Positions 11,195-22,540 of a stretch of DNA of 64,000 nt are shown piece after piece. The stretch lies in the NCBI GenBank assembly GCA_963971305.1, contig CAXARO010000171.1:1-64000 (forward strand). Direction: 5' to 3'. A program made the position numbers and the translations under genes. A model generated the notes under the pieces. The model had not been told where the DNA came from. It saw only the letters and a list, made by a program, of their open reading frames with translations, and searched no databases. Every line of letters starts with the position of its first letter. Position 1 is the first letter of the stretch. This DNA is from Arcuatula senhousia. Lineage: Eukaryota > Mollusca > Bivalvia > Mytilida > Mytilidae.

Positions 11195-11476
11195 TTAGTT
11201 TCTATTAAATGCTGATTTCGAGGATGGAGATTTCGTTAATCTGGTGTTTGATGTAACAGTTCCTGTTTTGTGGGGCTTTGTCTTGTGTTGCACATTTAAT
11301 CTATATCTTTCTTGATACTTAATTTTGGAAAGCATTTCCTGTTTTGTGTATTTGGACAAGGCTGTATATTTATGATATAACCCTTGTGTGCAGTTCATAT
11401 TATGGTATTGGAGTAAAAAAATTAGCTTTATAATTATGTACTCTGGTAAATCAATGATTTGTTGCAACAGATACAA
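11195..11476 (-). CDS. Small basic ORF upstream of the Helentron frames, hypothetical
   Basis: A 93-codon frame, lysine- and threonine-rich after residue 40, lies on the same strand and directly upstream of the OTU segment. It resembles no domain I recognise. It could be the eroded N-terminus of the Helentron polyprotein or spurious. The 270 bp between it and the OTU frame has broken but protein-like stretches, which favours the first reading. Confidence 0.3.
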   Translation of the reverse strand: MYLLQQIIDLPEYIIIKLIFLLQYHNMNCTQGLYHKYTALSKYTKQEMLSKIKYQERYRLNVQHKTKPHKTGTVTSNTRLTKSPSSKSAFNRN

Positions 11477-12822
11477 CTATAAGTGTTATACTTCTTCAAT
11501 TCCAAGTTCTATGGAATTCTGTTTTGTTGTTCTTGGTATTTTGGTAAATTTAATTGTGTCCCAAATTTGTGGCTAATGAATACATGGTAATAATGCACAA
11601 TTTCATATGAAAAACTTCTTGCATACCAAGTTTTGTTAAATTTTGTTCAGATGTTTAAGGGTTGTGTTGACTAACTTGACTAACAGATGGGGACAGCCTT
11701 ATCACCATTTGTACATGTATATCAGGATTTCAGTTTAATGGGTGATTATTCACACTATAATTTGCAGATGGAATCCTGGCAGAAAGCACAACATATGATG
11801 TACTTTTTAGAAATATCCGTTTACTTGTTCATGAACTATTATCAGGGTTTTCAACATAAATATTGGGTCACAGTCCGACAAAACTTTGCTTTTCTAGATT
11901 TTTTGGTAACATGCATATCTATATATGGTGTACTTCTTGCAAACCATGTTTTGTTTGTGTTCAGTAGTATAAGTGGAGTTTCATTTATAGCTTTAAATTA
12001 TATGTTTAATTTTCAATATTGTCTAAACCCCTAGATTCTTCTTACCCCAGACATTGTTAGATAAATTAAGTAATAATTTTCTTCCCCTGTTTGGTATTTT
12101 TGGTTTTATTGTTTTATGCTCATCATAATTATATTATGTTTGGCATTTTCAATTTTTTTGGTAGAGCGCCTCTGATGAGTCTTGGTGCGTCAGGCGGAGC
12201 AATATTTATTGTCTGGAACTTTGTCATATTTATAATAACAAAGTGATGTGTAGGACTGATTGATGGACCAGAGACATAAAGCTCTGCAACTTTTTTGTGT
12301 AAGAAATAGATTGATATAACAAAACAAGTTATCTTTTATTATTATTTTTGTAGAATAACTAACATTTTAACAGACATAATATTCTTATAGCAGCAATTAT
12401 GTTTGAAAATATGCATTTTCTATTGAACACATACTTGGTATTTTGGACAATATTTTTAGACATTAATACCATTTCAATGGTAGCATGTTTATTGTTGTTC
12501 AATAATTAGTTAAAGTAATCTTTATAACATTACATAGCAATCATCATATCAATATTACATACTGATTCACTAAAATGCATCAAAAATGTCACCAACATGT
12601 TATATGTGAAAAGAAAATGGGTACTGAAAAAAATAACCCTATTGGACTTATATGTAAATATTATTTAACCCAATGTTTTGTTTTTAATAAACAATTACTA
12701 GTGATTTTTTTTTAAATGATAGGGGCATAACCTGCCTCTAAATAATCTTAATTGGTCAAATGTCATTTCATTGACAAGGTTACATTCATAATTGAAACTT
12801 ATAACATATATTGAAATACATG
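11477..12822. other. No gene supported
   Basis: A 115-codon plus-strand frame (11687-12034) is low-complexity and aromatic-rich with no domain, so it is not called. Near 12168-12200 a word CTCTGATGAGTCTTGG followed by CGTCAGGCGG resembles a repeat common in bivalves, but without context it cannot be classed. Confidence 0.4.
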
Positions 12823-13448
12823 CACTACAAACTACCAAAAGTCTGAATGGTATAGTATTTGTACTTAACCGTACTTAAATGTACTCGACCATTCTGAAAA
12901 AGTCTGAAACATGATTAACTGTACTCGACCAAAGTCTGATTTTGTCTAAAAAGTCTGAACATGTACTTAATTGTTTGAATTAGTCTGAAAAGTACTTAAT
13001 TTTACTCGACCTAAATTAAAGTTAATTATCAGATAGATATGGAAGAAAATGTAAATTCTTAAATGTACTCGACCAAGTCTGAATTGTACTTAACCATACT
13101 AAAACATTCTCGACCTAATTAAATCTTTAATTAACACATTTTTGTAATATTAGATAAAAATCTTTAATGTTTTATAGACTTAATTGATTTTTAATTAGTT
13201 AAGTACGTTTTAGACAAGGTCGAGTACATTTCAGACTTTGTCGAGTACAATTTAGACTAGGTCGACAACATTTAAGACTGACAATAATAAATTTGAAATT
13301 GTCAAGTACATTTTAGTCTTTTTAAGACTTTTCAGACTTTGGTCGAGTACAGTTAAGCACATATCAGACTTTTTCAGAATGGTCGAGTACATTTCAGTAC
13401 GATTTAGTACAAAATATATACCATTCAGACTTTGAGTAGTTTGTAGTG
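12823..13448. repeat. 626-bp foldback element of GTACTCGACC and AGTCTGAA words
   Basis: The outer ends (12823-12854 and 13417-13448) are reverse complements over about 32 bp with two or three mismatches. Inside, the left arm is built from short words such as GTACTCGACC and AGTCTGAA, and the right arm carries their complements (GGTCGAGTAC, TTCAGACT). Almost the whole element can fold on itself around an AT-rich centre near 13140. An ATG lies immediately outside both ends and may be a 3-bp target duplication. There is no coding frame. Probably a foldback MITE. Confidence 0.75.
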
Positions 13449-15115
13449 ATGTAGACAATCTTTAACATGTCAAATAGTATAATCATTGCTTATGATATTT
13501 GTCAGTCAATCTATTTACATTGGATAACTTGTAATATATATCTATTGAATTGTAAACAGCTGAGGAATAAGATGCTTGTACTATGATGAATTGAAAGGAT
13601 AATTTATAAAATACTTTCTTACAGTGGATTGAGTAAATATGCATGCCACAAAATCTTATTAAATAAAAAAAAACTTATGGAGCATTTACAGCTTTCAACT
13701 TTTGTTAGTCTTTTATCATTTTTTTATAGACTTCATTTGGCAAATAAATTGGAACTATTCTTGCACCTGAGCTGTTACACATGGTATGTTGCATTGACCC
13801 TTGCATGTGTTTTCTCTTTTTTTGTGCGTCTAGTCAACTATTATACTTGTATGTCCAATATGGGTCCAGACAAAGCTTTCTTCATTAATGTATTGTTCTG
13901 CTCTGTATTTGCCTTGATGTTTATGAAGATATGATGTTGTGTGGATCCATCATCAATAGAAAATATAATAGAGTAACAAACAAAAAAAAGTTCCTATATC
14001 ACATTTATTTTTTAATATTTCACTTGATATTAAATTCACCACTGAACTTATTCTTTTACACAACATATTAATTCATGATTTTTACTCAATCTTTTTCACA
14101 TCATTCTAGGATGTTTATATATTTTGTAGCTGCTCAAAACAAATTTTCATAATTTCTATAGACTTTTGGACTCCTTAGTTAGAAGAATAAAGCTCTCTGT
14201 AAAGGTAAACACTATTTTGATGCTAGATATATCCAGTTTCAGTGAGAATTATATATGCACAGTCATGACAGTCAGCATTTATCCATATCTTGAAATTGCA
14301 GATGCTGATGACTTTTATCAACTTTTAGCTTTACAAATGTATATGGCTCTTTGTCTGAAAGAAAAAAAAAATATTTATACTTAACTTGCTAATACACACA
14401 CATATTAAACATACAATGAAGGACACAATTCACATATAAATCCTTATTTAAATTGATATTTTGCAAATAAATAATGTTATAAAAATAAACATCAGCTTAC
14501 AATAATGTATTTTTTATCAACAATAATGATCAATAATAGTCTTGCAATTTCATATGTCCTAAAGTTGCAGCAATTCCACTATAATATTATCAATCAATCA
14601 ATCAGTTTATTGGATAAAGCTCATGAATTAACAATGCAATGTTATCCCCAAAAGACATATATATATGTAAGACATAAGTATAAAATGTAAATAAGATGAA
14701 ATAAAACATTTTTGTCCCAATATTTCAAGTTATAATATTGCAACATTTAAGGGCTGCAAATTTAGAATACAAGGAAAACTGAAGTTTCTTTGCTTTTTTT
14801 GTAAGATCAAAGATATTTGATGATAGATTTCCATTGCTTCCAAGTTATTACAATTTCTAAACACAGTTTCCTATCAACCAGAAGGTTTATGCAATAAACA
14901 TGAAACCCAGAAAATGTAAAATAAAAACAAATATAAGGTGACATGTGTGACCAAATTGGCCATGCTGTTCTTTGAAGATATATCTGACACATTAATATTT
15001 GTTATTGTTTTACTATTTAGTAGGTCAGAAAATATTGTCAGATATTGCTTTAATTCCTTTAAGTCATGTACACATGTACATAAAAATTTACATTGTCATT
15101 AAAAATCTAAAAGGT
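13449..15115. other. AT-rich DNA, no gene seen
   Basis: Two frames (13629-13934 and 14166-14384) are AT-biased and resemble no protein. No structured repeat was noticed beyond CAATCAATCAATCAG near 14585. Confidence 0.4.
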
Positions 15116-15573
15116 CTTCAGGAGGGGGGGGGTAGCTTTCCATAAAAAGGTGAACAGGGATGTGCCAAAGAGTAGGCCATGCCCATAAAAATAACTTTTT
15201 TATAATTGGTCCGATTTCAAAATATTTTTTCATTGGATACCTTATGAAAATCCCTGCCCTTTTTGCAATCTGATTAACAATATTTCTTACAGTTTTTTTT
15301 TTTAAATTAGGGGTCAAAGGGCAAAAAATGTAAATTGATATATGTATATTAATAAGGCTTTTTGTATGAGATGTTGATGTCAATATACATGTATATGTGT
15401 CAAAATGCATTTGAAAGTCCACCACAGGATGTACATGTATGTGTCAAAAAGCTTTGTAAGTCCACCATGGGCTTCATGTGTCCAAAGCAATAGACTATCC
15501 ATATTGGGCCTCAAGCGTACAGGGTTCAACTTGTATCGGTCGTATCATGCTGCGCTCGGCGTAGCTTTTTATT
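15116..15573 (-). mobile_element. R2-family repeat, 5' portion
   Basis: Read on the minus strand, it starts AAAAGCTACGCCGAGCGCAG at 15573 (a stem-loop), then the tag TACGACCG. The block ATATGGATAGTCTATTGC and an interior with the word AAATCGG, typical of R2, follow. The 3' hairpin is missing, so this is truncated at about 15116. Confidence 0.65.
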
Positions 15574-16893
15574 CTATGAGGGCAAACATATCGAAATATT
15601 GTACATGATGACAGCTGTACAGAACCTCAGGACGTGTCCTGCAAAAATCTGTTCAGTCCTGCAAGATTTGGTGTGTCTGACAGAATTACTGGCTGATCAG
15701 ACCGTAATAAAAATTATTTTGTATGAACTATCCTGGTATCTTGTTATATCGTGGTACGTAGCTACGTAGAAACAGTGACGTCACAGTTGAATATTTGGTT
15801 TTGAAATGAAAGTAAATACCACGATAACACAGAACCCATGATATAATTATAAAAGCAGTAATTGAGTATATAAAAAAATGTCAAGAGTTAAATTAACCAA
15901 AACATTTAATAAGTATAAATGAATATGTACTTTTCTTTAAGTCACTACCGCTCCAGGTATATAGTTCTTAATTTTCTTTTATTTTTATCTCTGTCGTCAA
16001 ATATTGTTTTCGGGGCTGCGTCTTGGTGCGATTCTGTACTCACTTATTGACCAATTGTGGTGAAAGGGTGTAGGGTTGCATCAAGACCCAGTATCTATTG
16101 TTTGCATTATGTCTCAATCTTTAATATGTCATTATGTATGTGTTATAACCATTTATTGTAAATGTGTTAAACAAATAAATATTAGTATTAGTATTAGTAT
16201 AATGAGAACGGAGTATATTAGTAAATTGCAGACAAAAAAATGCTTGGGTCTGACACAATTACCGAATGTCCGCTTTTAAAATTTTTCGATATGTCTGCAC
16301 TCTTGAGTGAAGACAACAACCGAGCAGCAACATAACCTTGTGTTAGCAATTTTTGATTTAAAATAAATTAGATTCATATTAGACTCTAATATATTTTTAC
16401 TGAACAGGTGGCAGTGTTTTACATTCTATAATAAATACATGAACACAGAATAGACCAATCGCGAGTTAATCCATTCCGGAACATTCCGGATATTAGAATG
16501 TCCAAATGTCAAAGGTCAACTGAGGTAAGATCTGACGTCAGAACATTGAGAGCAATTAATGGAAGCAACATGTTTACTGATTTATTTTAGGAAAATTTGA
16601 AAGAAAATTGAATAAAAAGTTTTGTATTTTATGTGTAATCTATCAACATGATCAATTATGTTCTTTTCCTCTACATGTACAACATATAAAAGATATGTTA
16701 TGTTATTTACTACAGGTCAATGCTGAATACCCGGATCGCGAGTTCCAAAATAGCCGCCATTTTACCTCGATTTTACTGGAAAACTTGTACCTACTCTGTG
16801 ATAAATCAAACAGGGAAACCTTGTCCTTTCTCTTCAATCCCTTGGAAATGTTTGTTTTTATATTTCTTTAACCATTACAAATTGATGAACAAA
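15574..16893. other. No gene seen; small simple repeat
   Basis: A short ATTAGT microsatellite lies at 16183-16200. A stretch at 16465-16530 (ATTCCGGA...CCGGAT) shares wording with 56870-56930, suggesting a dispersed repeat. Coding frames here are not convincing. Confidence 0.4.
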
Positions 16894-17281
16894 ACTATGA
16901 TGAGATGGCAGTGTTGTAACAGGGTTTGGAACGTTATACATGTCAATTGTGTATGAGGCATTCTGAACTATCGGAGAGACATCATTGTTACATAGTATCG
17001 ATTATACAGCTCTTCAACTAAAGCCCCATGATGCATCTGATGACCTTATACCAGTTACTTGTACATCAAATGGGCCGAAGACTTCCGAGTAAAAAACAAT
17101 TCCCATTTGATGTACAAGTAACTGGTATAAGGTCATCAGATGCATCATGGGGCTTTAGTTGAAGAGCTGTATAATCGATACTATGATGAGATGGCAGTGT
17201 TGTAACAGGGTTTGGAACGTTATACATGTCAATTGTGTATGAGGCATTCTGAACTATCGGAGAGACATCATTGTTACATAG
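16894..17281. repeat. 82-bp perfect inverted repeat flanked by 102-bp direct repeats
   Basis: The 102-bp segment 16894-16995 recurs identically at 17180-17281. Between the copies, 16993-17074 and 17102-17183 are perfect reverse complements with a 27-bp spacer. The structure is therefore direct repeat, left arm, spacer, right arm, direct repeat. No mismatch was found in either pair, so it is very recent or an assembly or template-switch product. Confidence 0.9.
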
Positions 17282-17438
17282 ATCTGTATATTAAATATAC
17301 AGGTCTATGGTTGTTATTTGATAGTGCTGTGAAAAGTATTTGTAGAATATGGATGAAGTCAACCTCACGTTTTGATGTCATCTGAAAGACATAAAATTCA
17401 AATGTAAAAACGCAATAGCTAATTTCCTTTCTTAAGTT

Positions 17439-18350
17439 ATGAGCCTGCAAGAAGATCTAGACAGCCTCCAAAATTGGTCCAACACCTGGCTCCTAAAATT
17501 CCATCCAAACAAATGCAAGGTAGTTAGTGTATCCAATAAACCCTCAACATCAGAAAGGGAGTACCATCTATACGATAACAACGGACATGAGGTAAAACTA
17601 CAAAAGTCAGAAGGGGAAAAAGACATAGGAGTACTAGTGGATGAACATCTATCATTCTCAAAGCACATCCAACAACAAGTGAATAAGGCCAACAGTATTA
17701 TGGGACTCATTAGAAGAACATTCACATATCTAGACAACACATCATTCAGGTACCTATTTCAAGCTCTTGTCCGTCCGCACTTGGAATATGCTGCACCAGT
17801 ATGGTCACCACACAAAGTCGGAGACATCGACAGCATTGAGAACGTACAGAGAAGAGCGACAAAGCAGATACCTGAGCTGAAACACCTTGAGTACCCAGAC
17901 AGATTAAAAAAACTGAAAATGCCCACTCTCCAATACAGACGCCTTCGAGGGGATATGATCGAATCATTCAAAATACTGCAAGGTATTTATGATAGCCAGG
18001 TCACTGAAAGTTTGCTCGACCTAAATGAGAACACCAGAACGAGGGGAAACGATAAAAAACTGAAAAAACATCGCAGTAGATTAGACATCAGGAAGCATTA
18101 TTTTACAAGAAGAATAGTAGACATCTGGAACAGCCTGCCTAATGAAGTAATTAATGCGAAAACAGTAAAGGAATTTGAAATAAAATTAGACAAACACTGG
18201 GAACATCAAGAGATAAAGTACAACCATGAGGCAGACATCGACTTAAACAAGAGCACTCGACAAAAGTCCGGAAGTGACGAAACAACTATAAATAGTCAAT
18301 TAGAAGAGGAGGTGGACATAGTGGTTCTAGGAGCCAGCGTCCACAGATGA
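17439..18350 (+). CDS. Non-LTR retrotransposon (LINE) reverse-transcriptase C-terminus
   Basis: The 303-codon open frame is the C-terminal part of a LINE ORF2. It opens with LQEDLDSLQNWSNTWLLKFH, then HPNKC, IGVLVDEHLSFSKHI, VNKANSIMGLIRRTF and LFQALVRPHLEYAAPVW (about residues 108-124), then VQRRATK. It ends with the W.NSLP...V.A.TV.EFE.KLDKHW segment typical of animal LINE proteins. The endonuclease and catalytic RT motifs are absent because the copy is 5'-truncated; the frame starts abruptly near 17439. There is no internal stop, so it is fairly young. The frame is directly followed by a pentanucleotide-like tail. The clade (CR1/Rex/RTE-like) is not resolved. Confidence 0.85.
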   Translation: MSLQEDLDSLQNWSNTWLLKFHPNKCKVVSVSNKPSTSEREYHLYDNNGHEVKLQKSEGEKDIGVLVDEHLSFSKHIQQQVNKANSIMGLIRRTFTYLDNTSFRYLFQALVRPHLEYAAPVWSPHKVGDIDSIENVQRRATKQIPELKHLEYPDRLKKLKMPTLQYRRLRGDMIESFKILQGIYDSQVTESLLDLNENTRTRGNDKKLKKHRSRLDIRKHYFTRRIVDIWNSLPNEVINAKTVKEFEIKLDKHWEHQEIKYNHEADIDLNKSTRQKSGSDETTINSQLEEEVDIVVLGASVHR

Positions 18351-18378
18351 TCCTATCCTATCTATCCTATCCTATTTA
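18351..18378 (+). repeat. (CCTAT)n-type 3' tail of the LINE
   Basis: Several copies of CCTAT and CTATC follow the stop codon of the LINE frame. Simple-repeat 3' tails in place of poly(A) are known in several LINE clades and mark the 3' end of this insertion. Confidence 0.7.
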
Positions 18379-18548
18379 GTTCATTCATAGAGTGAATGTC
18401 ACCTTGCTTCACACCTTAATGTATAAATCTAAATTTGTCAAGTCACTAATAAATCTAAATCAATGTAAACATGACCTACATACCATTTACTGTGAAATCT
18501 GTCTGAACCAAATCCCGACGAAACTAAAAATTTGCCCAAAACAAACTT

Positions 18549-18895
18549 AAGAAATTTTACGGAAGACATCATGAGCTCATACACAAATACGGGATTTCTA
18601 TCTCACAGATTAGTGCAGATGTTGGATTGTCATAGGGCTTTGTTGTATTTTCTTTCACCGGATTTGTCTTGCTGAATGGACAACTGGTGACACGACGGGT
18701 GTGCTATAGCAGGCAGGAACCGCTTACTCTTCCGGAGCACCTGAGTTCACTCTTGTTACGACTTGAGTGCGTGTTACTAGTTGTCATTCAGTTGTTTCTG
18801 TTTTGTGATTTTATGTTGTCTTCGTCTTTTTCGTTCTCTGGTCTTGTCTTCGAAGTTTCGGACTTTTGATATTCGGATGCCCCTTTGGTACCTCA
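18549..18895 (+). pseudogene. Retroelement RT C-terminal tail plus 3' untranslated region
   Basis: Codons from 18549 read KKFYGRHHELIHKYGISIS, then QISADVGL, ending at TAG (18633-18635). This is the terminal tail of the reverse-transcriptase type seen at 59.3-60.0 kb. The following ~260 bp (GACACGACGGGTGTGCTATAG near 18690, then CTTACTCTTCCGGAGCACC) is its conserved 3' region, also at 22140-22210 and inverted at 59210-59275. It is a heavily 5'-truncated copy, as expected for retroposition. Confidence 0.75.
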
Positions 18896-19480
18896 TTGAG
18901 AATGTATTTTTGTGATATAATAGAATATCGGTCTAAACAAAACCAATAATTAAGCCCCAAATTGGTTCAGTTTTAACAGATTTCACTGCAAATGTATTGG
19001 TGAGATATTAAAGTAGTTTATGTTACCCCCAGCTGATTCTGGTGATTGAATTAGGAACCTTTGTTAGGTAAGTTACCTACCGTGGTATGTACAAAGTCAG
19101 TCACTAAAGCAGAAAATGTAGATCGAGGTGACCCATATAGTACTATCCAATAGAAGACCAATCCACGTATAAAGTATTTATACCATATCATGGATCTTGA
19201 TGTGTTTAACCATATGCAATTTAAATTTTTAAAATATCTTGGCTAAATAAGTGCAAAATTACAAAAAAATTCATGAAAAGCACAGTAACTCCTACATCAG
19301 TTGTTGGATCTTCTAGAAATGTTTAGGACAAGTAGATCTTGAGGCCATGAACATTTTTAGTTAAGTACCAAAACTATGATATATGTAACCATTTTGGGGT
19401 ACCTTTAAACTGAGAAACGCAATCGAAACGAAACGCAACGAAACGAAACGAAATACAACGAAACGAAACGAAATACGAAA

Positions 19481-20934
19481 CAAGAGGCTCCCAGGAGCCT
19501 GAATCGCTCACCTGACATATGTGCCTGAAGTAAAGGTTATTAGGCAAAATCTTTTTGACGTTGAAAGGGTCATAAGATTAATAAGGGGGTCATCTGACAA
19601 TATGGTGGATCTTAAGGTGCTGATCACTTTTGTTCTCAATCAAAATCTACAAATCTGGCACCCTTTTTGAGTTATTTTTGAAAAAATGCAGTTTAACCTA
19701 ATGTTCTATTTTTAGCCACAGCGGCCATGTTTTACAACCAATCAAAAATCCCCACATCAGTTCTATACACCTATTGCTAATAAACAATAATACCAAGTTT
19801 GGTTCCAATTGGACTTAAAGTGTCAGAGGAGTTAACGTTTTCAATATAATGAGGAAATGCTTTTTAAATGCTCAATTTTGACGTTCTAAGGGCAATAACT
19901 CCTCAAAGGAAAGGTCTTACAACGTTGACCCTATTACGTATTTTGTAGATTTTGATGCGCTTAACAATATGCAATTTAAATTTCTCAAATATCTTGTATA
20001 GTTTTCAAGATATTGAGCTAAGCAGTTGCAAAATTTGCAAAAAATCCACAAAAAGGGCACTAACTCCTACATGGGTTGTTGGATTTTCTTCAAAATTTTA
20101 GAGCTGGTAGAACTTGAGGTGCTGGTCACTTTTGTTCCCAATCAAAATTTTGAAATCTGTCACCGTTTTAGAGTTATTTGCAAAAAACTGCATTTTACCC
20201 CTATGTTCTATTTTTAGCCACACCGGCCATGTTTTAGAACCAATCAAAAATCCCCACATCAGTTCTATACACCTAATGCTAATAAACAACTATACCAAGT
20301 TTGGTTCCATTTGGACTTAAAGTGTCAGAGGAGTTAAAGTTTTCAATGTAATGAGGAAATGCTGTTAAAATGCTCAATTTTGACGTTCTAAGGGCAATAA
20401 CTCCTAAAAGGAAAGGTCCTACAACGTTGACCCTATTACATATTTTGTAGATCTTGATGTGCTGAACAATATGCAATTTAAATTTCTCAAATATCTAGTA
20501 TAATTTTCAAGATATTGAGCTAAACAGGTGAAAAATTTGCAAAAAATCCACAAAAAGGGCAATAACTCCTACATGGATTGTTGGATTTTCTTCAAATTTC
20601 AGGGTAGGTAGATCTTGAGGTGCTGATCACTTTTACCCTGCCAGAATTTTGATATCTGTAGCCGTTTTTGAGTTATTTGCAAAAAACTGCATTTTACCCC
20701 TATGTTCTATTTTTAGCCATGGCGGCCATGTTTTTCGACGAATCAAAAATCCCCACATCAGTTCTGTGGGGGATACCCTAAAGTACCACCAGACCAAATT
20801 TGGTTTGAATCTGTGCAGCCGTTTCAGAGGAGAAGAAGTTTGAAGGAAAGTTAACGACGACGGACGACGACGGACGACGACGACGGACGCCAAGTGATGG
20901 CAATAGCTCACATGGCCTTTGGCCAGGTGAGCTA
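19481..20934 (+). mobile_element. R1-family hairpin-ended repeat, complete
   Basis: It starts CAAGAGGCTCCCAGGAGCCT (stem-loop), then the tag GAATCGCTCACCTG. Its ~0.5-kb modules contain TTTGAGTTATTTGCAAAA and CCATGGCGGCCATG-type words. It ends with a GACGACGG tract (20850-20890) and the hairpin TAGCTCACATGGCC-TTT-GGCCAGGTGAGCTA. It sits inside the CGAAACG minisatellite of the 4.4-kb element. Confidence 0.85.
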
Positions 20935-21157
20935 AAAAAAAAACCGAAATATAACGAAACGAAATTTTACGTTCTTTAAACTGTTGGAATAAAACTAACG
21001 AATTAGGATTTTGATTTTATGATATTTTCTTTCTTTTACATTTATAGTTTGTTAAAAAAACTACCGAAGTCGGTTGACCAATCTTTACTGACAAAGAACA
21101 AAAGAAAAAAGGCAAACCCATTCAGGAGAAAGTGAGCAATATTATTGTTTCTGATCG

Positions 21158-21460
21158 ATTTAACTAGTATAACCCCGCAACAATTTTAATGTGCCTGTCC
21201 AAAGCCAGGAAGATGTTTGTAATTGTCGATTTTTTATGTTATTTGTTTTATGTCAAAAAGGGGGTCTTTCATTGACCCTTTATGATTCGGCTTGAATCAT
21301 ATATAGTCAGTTCAATCCAGGGCCAATTGTAAAACAGCGAGCAGTGACCGTTGGTCACATTGAAGGCTGCTGGTCGTTTTACGTTGTGGAGTTTTTAAAT
21401 TGTTGTCAATGTTGTAGGTTTTGTCGCGTACACTTATTCCACATATCATTATCTTCTCTG
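21158..21460 (+). mobile_element. R5 SINE-like retroposon
   Basis: Runs from CTAGTATAACCCCGCAACAA through GTGCCTGTCCAAAGCCAGGA and CATTGAAGGCTGCTGG to GTACACTTATTCCACATATC. The block order is identical to the copies at 44175 and 49891. No coding content. Confidence 0.7.
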
Positions 21461-21999
21461 TAAAATTCACTTTAATGAAATGATGGATAAAACAAGTTTT
21501 ATGAAGCCAAACTTTCCTCTTTTATTGCGATATTTGGGTCTCGAATAGAAGATGAATAAGAAGTTTGAAAGAAGTACAGTTGTGCGACGTTCGTTCTCAG
21601 ATGACCGAAGGAAAAATTGCACAGCAAGTACCGGTATTCTAACATTGGAGTACATCTACATGCATCAGTATCACGATTTTGCAAAGACCCGTTTTCTGCA
21701 TGCACTATACGCGAAGAAAAATGTTTACGAGAACAAAATACCGAGACCCTTTTTAAGTTAATATGGCCAGTCTCTCTGGTACGGCTTCTTAAACTGACGA
21801 GGACAAAAATTAATGTGACTTTCTCACAAGCCAATAATAACTACATGTATTTGTTGTAATCCAAAAATCGTTAATATTACAATTGATTCGCTACTGCAGA
21901 ACTTGCAGGACTTAGATGGATTTTTTCTGCAGAGCGAAACGTCTGACACAAAAATTGCATACACAAGGTTATGTTGCACATTGGTTGTTGTCCTAACTG

Positions 22000-22385
22000 A
22001 AGAAATTCGTCGGAAGACATCATGCGCTCTTAAACGAAGATGGGATTTCTATTTCTCAGATGAGTGCTGATGTTGGTTTGTCTTTAGGTTTTTGTTTTAT
22101 TTCCCATTTCGGGTTTGACACGCTGAATTGTCCCTTGTCAACACGACGGGTGTGCTATAGATGCAGTAACTGCTTACTCTTTCGGGGCCCTGAGTTTACT
22201 CTTGTTCGACTCAACTTGTGTTCGCATTGTTGATTGCTGTTCAGTTGATTTTATGTTTCTATGTTTCGTGTTTCTTCGTTCTGTTCACCTTTACTGGTTT
22301 TGTCGTTGCCTTTCGAACTTTTGATATTTGAATGCCCAATCGGTACCTCTTTGCTCCCCATGTCAACCTTTTCTTAGTTTTAGTG
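22000..22385 (+). pseudogene. Retroelement RT C-terminal tail plus 3' region
   Basis: Codons from 22000 read KKFVGRHHALLNEDGISIS, then QMSADVGL, followed by the conserved 3' region (ACACGACGGGTGTGCTATAG near 22141). It parallels 18549-18895 but diverged independently. Only the last ~30 codons remain. Confidence 0.7.
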
Positions 22386-22473
22386 TCGACTTAGAATGTC
22401 AGAAACCAGACCAGACGCGTTTTTACAAAATATATAAATAATTTGCTTTTAATTAATTAAGATAACATGGTGA

Positions 22474-22540
22474 TAATGAGATGTGGAATAAGTGCTTATG
22501 ACTCTACCAATATGAATCAGCGGCAAAAAAAAACAACATC
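22474..22540 (-). mobile_element. R5 3'-end fragment
   Basis: AATGAGATGTGGAATAAGTG on the plus strand is the reverse complement of the R5 terminus. Similarity fades after about 30 bases. Confidence 0.4.

Larger units (their letters stand above)
4965..11476 (-). mobile_element. Fossil autonomous Helentron-like rolling-circle element
   Basis: Domain order on the minus strand is OTU-like, zinc cluster, DUF6570-like, Helitron_like_N, HUH Rep, Pif1 helicase. This is the arrangement of a Helentron/Helitron2 polyprotein. Disablements: TAG at 9824, TGA near 9095, a 163-bp R5 insertion, a ~1.07-kb R3 insertion, at least three helicase frame changes and loss of the OTU catalytic stretch. Both element ends are unproven. 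The foldback at 4744-4885 is a candidate 3' terminus and no 5' terminus was found up to 12.8 kb. It may once have supplied the machinery for the hairpin-ended families in this window (inference). Confidence 0.8.

Noticed and set aside
11687..12034. 115-codon aromatic-rich plus-strand frame
   Set aside because: No domain, AT-driven composition, no splice or promoter context.
12168..12205. CTGATGAG word as a second hammerhead candidate
   Set aside because: No GAAA follows the stem; it resembles a bivalve dispersed repeat only in part.
21499..21834. 111-codon minus-strand frame with RSSENERR-like stretch
   Set aside because: Lies inside the 4.4-kb TIR element with equally long overlapping frames on the other strand and no recognisable motif.
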